In this document: positions 40,923 through 48,970 of the stretch, piece by piece
How the letters are laid out: the number at the start of each line of letters is the position of its first letter
Numbering within the stretch: position 1 is the first letter of the stretch
Origin: Myxococcales bacterium
GTDB lineage: Bacteria > Myxococcota_A > Polyangia > Polyangiales > Ga0077539
Length of the DNA stretch: 64,000 nucleotides
Assembly: GCA_016793325.1 (NCBI GenBank)
Contig: JAEUKI010000079.1
Coordinates: forward strand, 62,001-126,000
Direction of reading: 5' to 3'
Program-made: the position numbers and the translations under genes
Notes under the pieces: model-generated
Database searches by the model: none
Seen by the model: the letters and a program-made list of their open reading frames with translations, nothing else
Told to the model about the DNA's origin: nothing

Positions 40923-42857
40923 GTGCAGACACTTCGTCGTGCCCTCGTTGGACTGGTCTCGCTCACCGCTGCCTGCGCGGCAAACACTGGCCCCTCGTCG
41001 GACGCTGCGCCCGACTCGCAGGGCGTGGCAGACACTTCATCGCGCGACGCCCTGTCCGACACCACGACGCCCGAGGCGGGCCTCGATGCAGCGCCCGACG
41101 CGACGCCCGACGCGACGCCCGAGGCGAGCTTCGATGCCCCCGTGGACGCAACGCCGGAAGCCTCCGTGGACGCAACGCCAGAAGCCTCCGTGGACGCAAC
41201 GCCGGAGGACGTCTCGTGCGGCGCGGGAACAAACTTCTGCATGGGAATGTGCCGCGCCGACACGGACCCTGCGTTTGGCTGCGGGAGCGCGACGTGCTCG
41301 CCCTGCGCGATTCCAGGAGCCACGGCGACGTGCGCGATGGGCGCGTGCGCGCTCGCAGCGTGCATCGCTGGCCGCTACGACCTCGACGGCGACCCGCGCA
41401 ACGGCTGCGAATACACCTGCACGCCCACGGGAACCTCGGATCCCATCGACCCGACCTTCACCGACGACAACTGCGACGGCAGCGACGGCGTGGTGGCGCA
41501 GTGCGTGTTCGTGTCTGCGACCTCGGGCAACGACACGACGGGCGACGGCACGAGGACGCGCCCCGTCCAGACGCTGGCTCGCGGCATCGCGCTCGCGCAG
41601 ATGACCAGTCGCAGCGCTGTGTGCGCCGCAGGCGGGGTGTACCTCGAGGCCGTCACCGTGGCCTCCGGGATCAGCGTGTACGGGGGCTTCGACGAGAGCG
41701 ACGCGAGCTTTCGGTTCCGTCGTGCGGCGAGCGCGACGACCACGGTGCGGGCGGTGGGAACGGTCTTTCTCGCGAACGCCATCAACGACGAAACGCACCT
41801 CGAGGGCTTGATCATCGAGGCGCGCGCGCCGAGCGCCGCGGGCGGTTCGGCCTACGGCGTGCGACTCGTCGCTGGAACGGCGCCGCTGTTCGTTCGGTAC
41901 AACACCGTCACGGCGGGGGATGCGACCGCGGGCGCCGCGGGCGCTGCGGGCTCGAACGGTGCGTCCGCGAGCCCCGGCGGCAATGGGATGATGGGCTGCA
42001 GCGGATGCACCTCGTCCACCACGGGCAGGGGCGGCAACGGCGGGGCGAGCCCCTGCGGCAACACCGGCGGTGCAGGCGGCAACGGCGGCTACGACGAGAA
42101 CGGAACGACGGGCGGCGCGGGCGTAGGCAACCCAGCCTCGGGCGGCGCTGGCGGGTTGCGCGGGATGTGCATCGTCGGGCCCAACAATCGCCCGGGCGGC
42201 GCGGGAAGCGACGGCGCGGCGGGCGCCGCTGGCAGCGGCGGAACCGGCGCCACAGGGCCGGGCGCGCTCGCGATGGGCGCCTTTGTTCCTGCCTCCGGCG
42301 TCGCAGGCAGCGCGGGCACCAACGGAGCTGGCGGCGGCGGCGGTGGCGGCGGTGGCGGTGGTGCGGGCGGGATTTGCCGCGCCGACCAGGGCGGCGGCGG
42401 TGGTGCCGGCGGCGGCGGCGGGTGCGCTGGAACGCCAGGCGCCGGCGGCGGTGGTGGCGGCGCGAGCTTCGGCGTCCTCGTGGCCGCTGGAACGGCAGTC
42501 GTCTCGAACAACACGCTGACCACCGGCGTTGGCGGCGCGGGCGGAGCTGGAGGCCGAGGCGCGTCGGGCGGCGCAGGCGGCGCGGGAGGTATGGGCGGCC
42601 TTGGCGCAGACGAAGCGGGGCCTGGCGGCGCGGGCGGCAGGGGTGGCGCGGGCGGCGCAGCAGGGCCCGGCGGAGGCGGCGCGGGCGGCCCGAGCGCATG
42701 CATCGCGCGGGGCGGAAGCGCGACGGTGATGGCTTCGACAAACACCTGCTCCGCGGGCGCGCCAGGAGTGGGCGGCGCCGCTGGCGAGTCGGTCGGAGGG
42801 TTGACCGCGACGCCGGGCGCGACGGGCGTCAGCGGCGCATCGCTGCTGCTGCCCTGA
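40923..42857 (+). CDS. Gly-rich surface lipoprotein with DUF1565-like motif
   Basis: 644 residues from the GTG at 40923. The signal peptide ends LTAAC. A linker of repeats DATPEASV follows (24-bp DNA repeats at 41142). After a Cys-rich part (CGAGTNFCMGMC...) comes SATSGNDTTGDGTRTRPVQT, the SGND...GT..P..T motif of DUF1565 parallel-beta proteins. The second half is Gly/Ala-rich (long runs of GGAGG), like PGRS-type surface proteins and the tail of 11952-14801. Likely outer-surface. The long Gly stretch has low complexity and may vary in length. Confidence 0.75.
   Translation: MQTLRRALVGLVSLTAACAANTGPSSDAAPDSQGVADTSSRDALSDTTTPEAGLDAAPDATPDATPEASFDAPVDATPEASVDATPEASVDATPEDVSCGAGTNFCMGMCRADTDPAFGCGSATCSPCAIPGATATCAMGACALAACIAGRYDLDGDPRNGCEYTCTPTGTSDPIDPTFTDDNCDGSDGVVAQCVFVSATSGNDTTGDGTRTRPVQTLARGIALAQMTSRSAVCAAGGVYLEAVTVASGISVYGGFDESDASFRFRRAASATTTVRAVGTVFLANAINDETHLEGLIIEARAPSAAGGSAYGVRLVAGTAPLFVRYNTVTAGDATAGAAGAAGSNGASASPGGNGMMGCSGCTSSTTGRGGNGGASPCGNTGGAGGNGGYDENGTTGGAGVGNPASGGAGGLRGMCIVGPNNRPGGAGSDGAAGAAGSGGTGATGPGALAMGAFVPASGVAGSAGTNGAGGGGGGGGGGGAGGICRADQGGGGGAGGGGGCAGTPGAGGGGGGASFGVLVAAGTAVVSNNTLTTGVGGAGGAGGRGASGGAGGAGGMGGLGADEAGPGGAGGRGGAGGAAGPGGGGAGGPSACIARGGSATVMASTNTCSAGAPGVGGAAGESVGGLTATPGATGVSGASLLLP
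41142..41207 (+). repeat. 24-bp tandem repeat, 2.75 units
   Basis: GTGGACGCAACGCCGGAAGC plus CTCC, repeated with one change, encodes VDATPEAS in the lipoprotein linker. Confidence 0.75.
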
Positions 42858-43020
42858 GGCTCGCGGCGCGCGATGGCAAATAGCGCTCTCGCGCGCGTCG
42901 TGCGGGGCGCCTGTGAAGCGTGCGCCGAAACGCCGAGCAGCGCCGCAATGCTCTCGAGCGAAGCGTCAGCGTCGAGCGCGCGGCATGACCAACCACCGTC
43001 GATATGGCATCGTGCGCGGC

Positions 43021-43485
43021 ATGGTTCGTTCGTCGGCGACGGCCCTCGGGATCGGGGTGACTTTGATTCTGTGTGCGGGCTCGGTGCTGGCGCAGAGCGC
43101 GCCGCAGCGGGACGCCGGTTCCGGGCGCGGACCCACCGACGCTGCCGGGGTTTCTCGAGCGCCAAGCGACCCACGCGGCGGAGGCCAGCTGCTGCTACGC
43201 GAGGTCGAGACCGAGCGCGACCGTGCATCGGGCCTGCTGCTCGACGCGCGGCGCGCGCGCAACATCCCTCGTCAAGAGTGCATCTTGGCGCTCCTCCGCG
43301 AGCTCGATCGCCTCGTAAACGACGCGCGCGGGGCGTACATCGCGCTGGGGCAAGCGATCTTCATGGATCGTCAGGCGCAGCGCGAGCACTGGCTACAACT
43401 GTTGCAGCGATATCGTCAGCGCGCGGTGGAGCTCGGCGCGGAGGCTTCGCGCTGCGGTCAGGGAGTCGCGCGGCAGAGGCCGTAG
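43021..43485 (+). CDS. Secreted coiled-coil protein, hypothetical
   Basis: 154 residues. The ATG at 43021 gives a clean signal peptide (ALGIGVTLILCAGSVLA, cut before QSAPQ); an ATG at 42985 adds 12 residues. The mature part is a long helix (LLLREVETERDRASGLLLDA, REHWLQLLQRYRQRAVELGA) with two Cys. Periplasmic. Function unknown. Confidence 0.65.
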   Translation: MVRSSATALGIGVTLILCAGSVLAQSAPQRDAGSGRGPTDAAGVSRAPSDPRGGGQLLLREVETERDRASGLLLDARRARNIPRQECILALLRELDRLVNDARGAYIALGQAIFMDRQAQREHWLQLLQRYRQRAVELGAEASRCGQGVARQRP

Positions 43486-43693
43486 TTTCGCGGATCGTTG
43501 CGCGCGGACAAACGCCCACAGCCCCGCGCGACCGGCCCGCGACCGACGACGTGACGGACGCGCGCCGCGTCGTCGGTCGGCCGCGACCTCCGTGCGCGTG
43601 CGCACGAGCGTGCCCTCGGCCTCACGAGACACAGCCATTCGCCCGATTGGCGTTCGCTCTTGCGCGCCTCGACCCAGAGCGTGCGCGCATCGC

Positions 43694-44905
43694 TCAGAGC
43701 CATGGGTGACCCTCGCGGCGCGCGAACTCGCCGCACTTGGGGCAGCGGTGGTTGACGCGAACGCGGGCGAAGCATCGGTCCGTTCCGCAGCGGTCGAGCG
43801 GGATCGAGCGACCCACGAGGTACCCGACGACCGGCAAGCTCAAACCGAGCAGACCGCCGTGCGGGATCCACTTGATGGCAGCCACGGCGAGCCCGATCCC
43901 CGCCAACACGCCGTGCAGCGTCGCGTCCCTCGGGAACGTCAGCGACCCGAACGGCGTGCGTCGAGTGAAGGTTGCAACCGAGAGCGCGGCGGCGGTGCTC
44001 GAGCTCTCGCTCGCGGCGCTCAGCGCGAGGTCCGCGGCGAGCGCTTGGTCCTGCGCTTGCCCCGTGTCCATCGCGACGAGCGAGTCGAGGTCTTCGTGGG
44101 GAGGCCACTCGCTTCGCGGCGGAAGACCGAGCCGCGCGACGAGCGACTCGTCGATGTCGTCGAAGTACTCGAGCGCGGCCTCGAACGACGCGCGCTGATT
44201 GGGCTCGAGCAGCGCACGAACGTGCGCGAGCTCTTCGCGTGTGTACTCTCGGACGAAGCACTGCGCGGCGAGGGCGAAGCTGAGCGCGTCGGGCGAGAGA
44301 TACCCGAGCGAGCGATGGCTGTACTGGTGGCCGAGGATCCCGCCGAGCCCGCCGCTCGATCGGTATGTGTACGCGCCGTTGGTCGACAGGACACCGAACC
44401 CCAAGAACACCGTCGTGAGGTCCGTGAGCTCTTCTTCAGCAGCTTCGTTGGCGACCTCGAGCCCGTGGAGATGGCGGTAGGCGTGCGCGACCTCGTGGGC
44501 CATCGCGGTCACGAACTCCTCGGAAGAGGCGAGTCGCGCGCGAAACACGCCGAACCAACACGTGTCGTCGCGGATGCCCGCGAACCACGCGACCGCCTCT
44601 CGATGCGGAGCGATCGGGAGAAGCGTCGTAGCCTCGGCGCGGTCGATCTCGTCGATGATGTGTAGCTCGACGCGCAGCGCTTCGAGCCCCGCGTACCAGA
44701 GCAGTCGCCGCACCAGACGCAAGATGGTCCTGTCGTCCTTCGGATCGAATCGATCAGGAAAATAACTCGCGTCTGGCAAGATCAACGGCCACGCGACGAA
44801 CGGCTCTACCCCCGCGCGCGCGATGATGTCGCTCAGTCGATCGAGCAGCTGCTCGCGTCGCGTCTGCGACGGAAGGTGTGTGCGGTCCCGCGCGTCGTCG
44901 TCCAT
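43694..44905 (-). CDS. Zinc-metallopeptidase-like protein with C-terminal membrane segments
   Basis: 403 residues from the ATG at 44905; an ATG at 44935 overlaps a possible divergent start. HEVAH (137-141) in TAMAHEVAHAYRHLHG is a zincin motif, and E157-E159 in NEAAEEELTDL is a plausible third ligand. Further on is LGGILGHQYSHRSLGYLSP. Near the C-terminus lie hydrophobic LAGIGLAVAAIKWIPHGGLL and LGLSLPVVGYLVGR segments, and the end has a Cys pair (CPKCGEF), perhaps a zinc ribbon. Peptidase activity is inferred from the motif only. Confidence 0.65.
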   Translation of the reverse strand: MDDDARDRTHLPSQTRREQLLDRLSDIIARAGVEPFVAWPLILPDASYFPDRFDPKDDRTILRLVRRLLWYAGLEALRVELHIIDEIDRAEATTLLPIAPHREAVAWFAGIRDDTCWFGVFRARLASSEEFVTAMAHEVAHAYRHLHGLEVANEAAEEELTDLTTVFLGFGVLSTNGAYTYRSSGGLGGILGHQYSHRSLGYLSPDALSFALAAQCFVREYTREELAHVRALLEPNQRASFEAALEYFDDIDESLVARLGLPPRSEWPPHEDLDSLVAMDTGQAQDQALAADLALSAASESSSTAAALSVATFTRRTPFGSLTFPRDATLHGVLAGIGLAVAAIKWIPHGGLLGLSLPVVGYLVGRSIPLDRCGTDRCFARVRVNHRCPKCGEFARREGHPWL

Positions 44906-45044
44906 CGAAGCCGCTTCGAATCCTACCGCGGGCATGCGGGCCACGGGCGCGCCGAAACGCTTCGACCGGGGACGGTCTCCGGGAGAACCGCGCGAGCGGG
45001 CAAACGGTTCACGACGAGACGACGTCCGTGCGACACTGCGCGCA

Positions 45045-45980
45045 GTGGGAGAGACGCCATACCGAGTCGCTGAAGAGCTCGTCGCGGATCGGGACGCTAC
45101 GGTTCGCGAGGTCGAAGACGAATGCAACGCCTTCGCAGCAGGCGATCGCTGCAGGGCGTGCGGTACGAGCGGCGCGCACCCAGCGGTCCTGCGCAGCGGC
45201 GACCGCTACGAGGAGCGATCGAAGGAGCTCACGGACTACCCCGGCCGCGTCGCGCTTTGCGAGTCGTGCGCGTCCGCGCAGGACGAAGCGATCCACCGCC
45301 TCGACGCGCTGAACCGCGTGTTGGTAGCGCCTGTGGTCGCGAGCCTCCTCGCGCAGTGGATCATCGTCGAGTTCGTCGAGCCCACGGGCGACATTTCGCG
45401 CGAGGTCCTCGCGGTGCAGGCAGTGTTCTTCGCGACGCTGATCGCCACAGCGATGTGGTTGCGTCGTCGAGCGCGCAGGACGCTCTTGCCCGCGGTGCTG
45501 GTCGCCGGTCGCGATCGATCGATCACGGTGCAGCTCGCGACGCCCGCCGCGCGCGCCAACCCGCCGAGAGCCTTCGTCGGCGTCGCTCCCGAGCGCCGCA
45601 TGCTGACATTGGGAATGCTGTTTGTCGTCGCCCTCTTCACAGTCCCGGTGAACCTCATCGCCTCGGTCTTGCTCAACGGGAAGGTCGATGTGTCGGGCGA
45701 CAACAGGACGCGCGTCGTGGTGAACGGGCGCTACGAGGTCTCGAGCCCGCGGCTCGACGCAGTCGGGTGGTACTTCTACACTCGGGGCGCGAACGTGCGA
45801 CTTGATTTCAGGGGTCCATTCGAAGTCGAGCCTTTGGTGCTCGACGGCTACGACGCGAACCTCGTTCTCTCGACGCCGTCGTGCGCGACGCCCACCCGCG
45901 ACGGCGAGCGTGCGTCCGTCGTGTACCGATGGGTTCGTCGTGGACACGAGTTTCGCCTTCGCTGTCCCAGCGTCGAGTGA
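45045..45980 (+). CDS. Cys-motif membrane protein, hypothetical
   Basis: 311 residues from the GTG at 45045. The frame is open to an ATG at 44934, but those 37 residues are Arg-rich with weak third-position bias. CRACGTSGAHPAVL and later CESC form a C-x2-C...C-x2-C zinc site. Then two membrane segments (VVASLLAQWIIVEF and AVFFATLIATAMW) and, after a soluble part, another (LGMLFVVALFTVPVNLIAS). The C-terminus is beta-rich with VVVNGRYEVSSPRL. Function unknown. It runs away from the divergent metallopeptidase-like gene. Confidence 0.6.
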   Translation: MGETPYRVAEELVADRDATVREVEDECNAFAAGDRCRACGTSGAHPAVLRSGDRYEERSKELTDYPGRVALCESCASAQDEAIHRLDALNRVLVAPVVASLLAQWIIVEFVEPTGDISREVLAVQAVFFATLIATAMWLRRRARRTLLPAVLVAGRDRSITVQLATPAARANPPRAFVGVAPERRMLTLGMLFVVALFTVPVNLIASVLLNGKVDVSGDNRTRVVVNGRYEVSSPRLDAVGWYFYTRGANVRLDFRGPFEVEPLVLDGYDANLVLSTPSCATPTRDGERASVVYRWVRRGHEFRLRCPSVE

Positions 45981-46090
45981 GCGTCGCCCCGGCGCTCGAC
46001 GACAGCGACATGCGGAGCCGTTGACGAAGCGCGACTGCGCGCCTAGCCGACGACCAAGTCTTCATCCGCAACACATCCTTCACGAGTCCG

Positions 46091-46915
46091 ATGACGACCA
46101 GCCCCCTCTCGAACTGCGCGATCAACGCGATTCGCGGACTGCACGCAGCGCTGGTCGTGTGGCGCCGTCCGCTCGTGGACGCGTCGCTGCACCGGCTCTT
46201 GCGGCAGTGCGACGCGAAGCTGCCTCTGCTCGCGCCCTCGCTCCTCGATCAACCGATCACCGAACAGCGTTGGCTTCGGTACCTGCGCGCCGAGGCGCTG
46301 CGCCCGCGCGCCGCCGGAACGCCCATGGAAAAGCTCGCGTGGACCGTTCGTGGCGCGATCCTCCACCCCGAGTGCCGCAAGCTCGAGACGATCGTCGAGC
46401 GATGGCTCCCCGACGAAGACCCGCTGCGCGAGGTCGTGATCGCCACGCGCGACGCGATCGACGTCTGGTGGAACGAGCCTTCGAAACCCGTGCGCGTCGA
46501 AGCCTTTCACATCCTGTGGATGACGACGGACCCGATTCAGCGCTGGCGCGACGCGGCGCTCGCCGCCCTCATCCTCGTCGCTCCCCGGCTCGACGACGAG
46601 GTGCACCGGGACCTACGCGACGCGATCGACCGCGCGCACGATCGCGAACGAATGCGCTCCGTTTCGATCTGGGCGCGCGACGAATGCCGACTCGTGCGCG
46701 ACGCTGACAGCGCAGAGCGCGCGTTCGACAACCTCGCGAGCGATCGATTTCCCCTCACGATCGCGTACATCAGCGAGCGCTTCGAAAACAGCGTGCGTCG
46801 CGACGTCGACCGCGCCTGCGGAGCGTTTCTGCGCGCGCGTGTTCCAGCGCTGGACCTCGAGCGCTTGTGGGTCGCGCGAGCCAGCACGACAGCCGATCGC
46901 AACACACCGACGTAG
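46091..46915 (+). CDS. Hypothetical helical protein
   Basis: 274 residues. Soluble and helical (CAINAIRGLHAALVVWRRPL, WRDAALAALILVAPRLDDEV), with features of HEAT-like repeats. No signal peptide, metal site or catalytic motif seen. It lies between two unrelated plus-strand genes. Confidence 0.6.
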   Translation: MTTSPLSNCAINAIRGLHAALVVWRRPLVDASLHRLLRQCDAKLPLLAPSLLDQPITEQRWLRYLRAEALRPRAAGTPMEKLAWTVRGAILHPECRKLETIVERWLPDEDPLREVVIATRDAIDVWWNEPSKPVRVEAFHILWMTTDPIQRWRDAALAALILVAPRLDDEVHRDLRDAIDRAHDRERMRSVSIWARDECRLVRDADSAERAFDNLASDRFPLTIAYISERFENSVRRDVDRACGAFLRARVPALDLERLWVARASTTADRNTPT

Positions 46916-47053
46916 TCGATCGCCTCGTCCGCTCGCGTGCGCAGCGACAAATCGTCGTTGCTTGTCTTATCCGCCCAAGCCCGACGGCGCCTCGTGGGTT
47001 GTTGCCAGACTCGCAACCGACCCAAGACGGACGCTCGCGCTTCGAGGACTCGC

Positions 47054-48946
47054 ATGATTCGACGAGGGATTCCTGGTTCATTGCTCACGCTGTCGGTGCT
47101 CGCGTCGTGCGCTGGAGGCGCCCGCGAAGTTGGCCAACGCGCAGTCGAGACGCAACGTGATCAACAGTCCGCAAGCGCCGCGGGAGGATCGAGCGAGGCC
47201 TCGCACGATCGCATCACCGCGTCGTCCGGCTCCGCCGCGGGCTCGTTGGTTCGCGCCCCGCGCGCGGTGCACGACGAGACGCCGATGCTCGTGACATTGG
47301 TGGGCCGCACTCCCGACGCGCATCGCGCGAGCAACGGGGCCGTCGCGGGCGGAGGCACGATTCCACCGTCGGGGTCGTTCATCGTCCGCGCCGCAGGAAA
47401 TCCAGGGGCGGCGAGCGCTCCGCGCAGCGACCCGCCGATCGACGGACGCGAAGGCGGACGCGCAGGCGAGGCCGCGGGCTTCAGCGGGCTCGGCGCGACG
47501 GCGACGACTGGGTCCCCCGCACGCGCGCCGCGTAATACAGCTCCTGCGCGGGCTGAGCGACCGCTAACCGTCGAAGAGCTCATGCGCGCAGCCACTGGAT
47601 CGAGCGCCCGATCGGCCGCGCAAGTGCAGGCTGCGGTGCCCATTGGCGCTCGATCGACGCAGCGAAGCACCCTCGCTACGACGAGAAGCTCGGGCGGCGG
47701 CGAGGCGGGCGTTTCGCGGTCGTCGCTCGATCGTGCGCCTGCTGCGGAGCCTCGCCCATTGGAGCCCCTCAGCGCGCCCGTCGCGCGGCCGACGCCCGTC
47801 GGTGTGCCCGTCGGAAGCACGATGACGGTGACGACAACCGTCGCCGTGACCCCGCCGTTGATCGTCGAACCGCAGCAAGACTTCGCCGGCTTGCTCACGG
47901 CAGCCACCGTCGGCGACGCTGATCGCTTCAACAATTACCTCGACTATCTCTCGCGCCACGCGAGCGAGGCCCGAGAGCTTCGGCTCGACATGGCGCGCAG
48001 GCTCCGCATCACCGTCGTCGACTCGCAGGGCCGCGCCGTCAACGCCGCGCGCATCCGCCTCTCCAACCAAACGGGAACGGTCCAAGCCCTCACCCACGCC
48101 GACGGATCGTTCGACTACTTTCCCGGCCTCTCGACCGCGCAGCTCGCGGGCACCGCGCGGCTCGACGTGAGCGTCGAATCGACGTCCGTACACGCCGATG
48201 TGCAGATCCCCACGCACGGCGACGGGCCGCCCGTGGTCGTGCGAATGAGCACCGCGGTGGTCCCTCCCGCGCCCGTGCTCGACCTCGGGTTCTTGATCGA
48301 CGCGACGGGCTCGATGGGCGACGAGCTCGCCTACATCCACCGCGAGGTCGCCAGCATCGTGCAGAGAATCGAGCGCGATTCTCCAGGCGTCCGCGTGCGA
48401 TTGAGCGCGACGTTCTACCGCGATCGCGTGGACGACAACGTCGTGCAGCAGATCCCCTTCACGAGCAACGTTCAGGGCTTCGCGACCGCGATGCAAAACG
48501 TCTACGCGTCCGGCGGCGGCGACTACCCCGAAGACCTCGACGCTGGCATCGACGCCGCGATCAACCGCCTCGCCTGGAGCGACGGCGCGGCGGTTCGCGT
48601 GCTGGTCCTCGTCGCCGACGCGCCTCCGCAGCACTACAACGACACGAACTTCACCTACCGCGAAGCCATGGTGCGCGCGTCGCAGCGAGGCATTCGTCTT
48701 TTGCCCGTGGCCGCGTCGGGCAGCGATCGCCGCGTCGAGTTCTTGTTTCGCGCGATGGGCGCGTATACGAGCACGCCGTACGTGTACCTCACGGACGACT
48801 CGGGCATCGGCGGCTCGCACATGGAAGCGGACACCGATCGCGTCGCGGTCGAGCGCTTCAACGACGCGCTCGTTCGCTTGGTCACCAGCGACCTTCGCGG
48901 CCAGGGAATGCACGAGCCCGGTCGCCTCGGCGCCGAGCGCAACTGA
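47054..48946 (+). CDS. vWA-domain lipoprotein
   Basis: 630 residues from the ATG at 47054. The signal peptide ends VLASC. A long Ser/Ala/Gly-rich stretch follows (about 250 residues). Then comes a beta domain (RRLRITVVDSQGRAVNAARI) like carboxypeptidase-regulatory folds, and a C-terminal von Willebrand A domain whose MIDAS is DATGSMGDE (about residue 416). VRLSATFYRDRVDD and LVLVADAPPQHYND are further strands. Such domains bind protein partners through a metal ion. Exposed on the envelope. It is followed after 24 bases by the convergent TPR regulator. Confidence 0.8.
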   Translation: MIRRGIPGSLLTLSVLASCAGGAREVGQRAVETQRDQQSASAAGGSSEASHDRITASSGSAAGSLVRAPRAVHDETPMLVTLVGRTPDAHRASNGAVAGGGTIPPSGSFIVRAAGNPGAASAPRSDPPIDGREGGRAGEAAGFSGLGATATTGSPARAPRNTAPARAERPLTVEELMRAATGSSARSAAQVQAAVPIGARSTQRSTLATTRSSGGGEAGVSRSSLDRAPAAEPRPLEPLSAPVARPTPVGVPVGSTMTVTTTVAVTPPLIVEPQQDFAGLLTAATVGDADRFNNYLDYLSRHASEARELRLDMARRLRITVVDSQGRAVNAARIRLSNQTGTVQALTHADGSFDYFPGLSTAQLAGTARLDVSVESTSVHADVQIPTHGDGPPVVVRMSTAVVPPAPVLDLGFLIDATGSMGDELAYIHREVASIVQRIERDSPGVRVRLSATFYRDRVDDNVVQQIPFTSNVQGFATAMQNVYASGGGDYPEDLDAGIDAAINRLAWSDGAAVRVLVLVADAPPQHYNDTNFTYREAMVRASQRGIRLLPVAASGSDRRVEFLFRAMGAYTSTPYVYLTDDSGIGGSHMEADTDRVAVERFNDALVRLVTSDLRGQGMHEPGRLGAERN

Positions 48947-48970
48947 GCGCTGCACGCGCCGCCGCGAGCC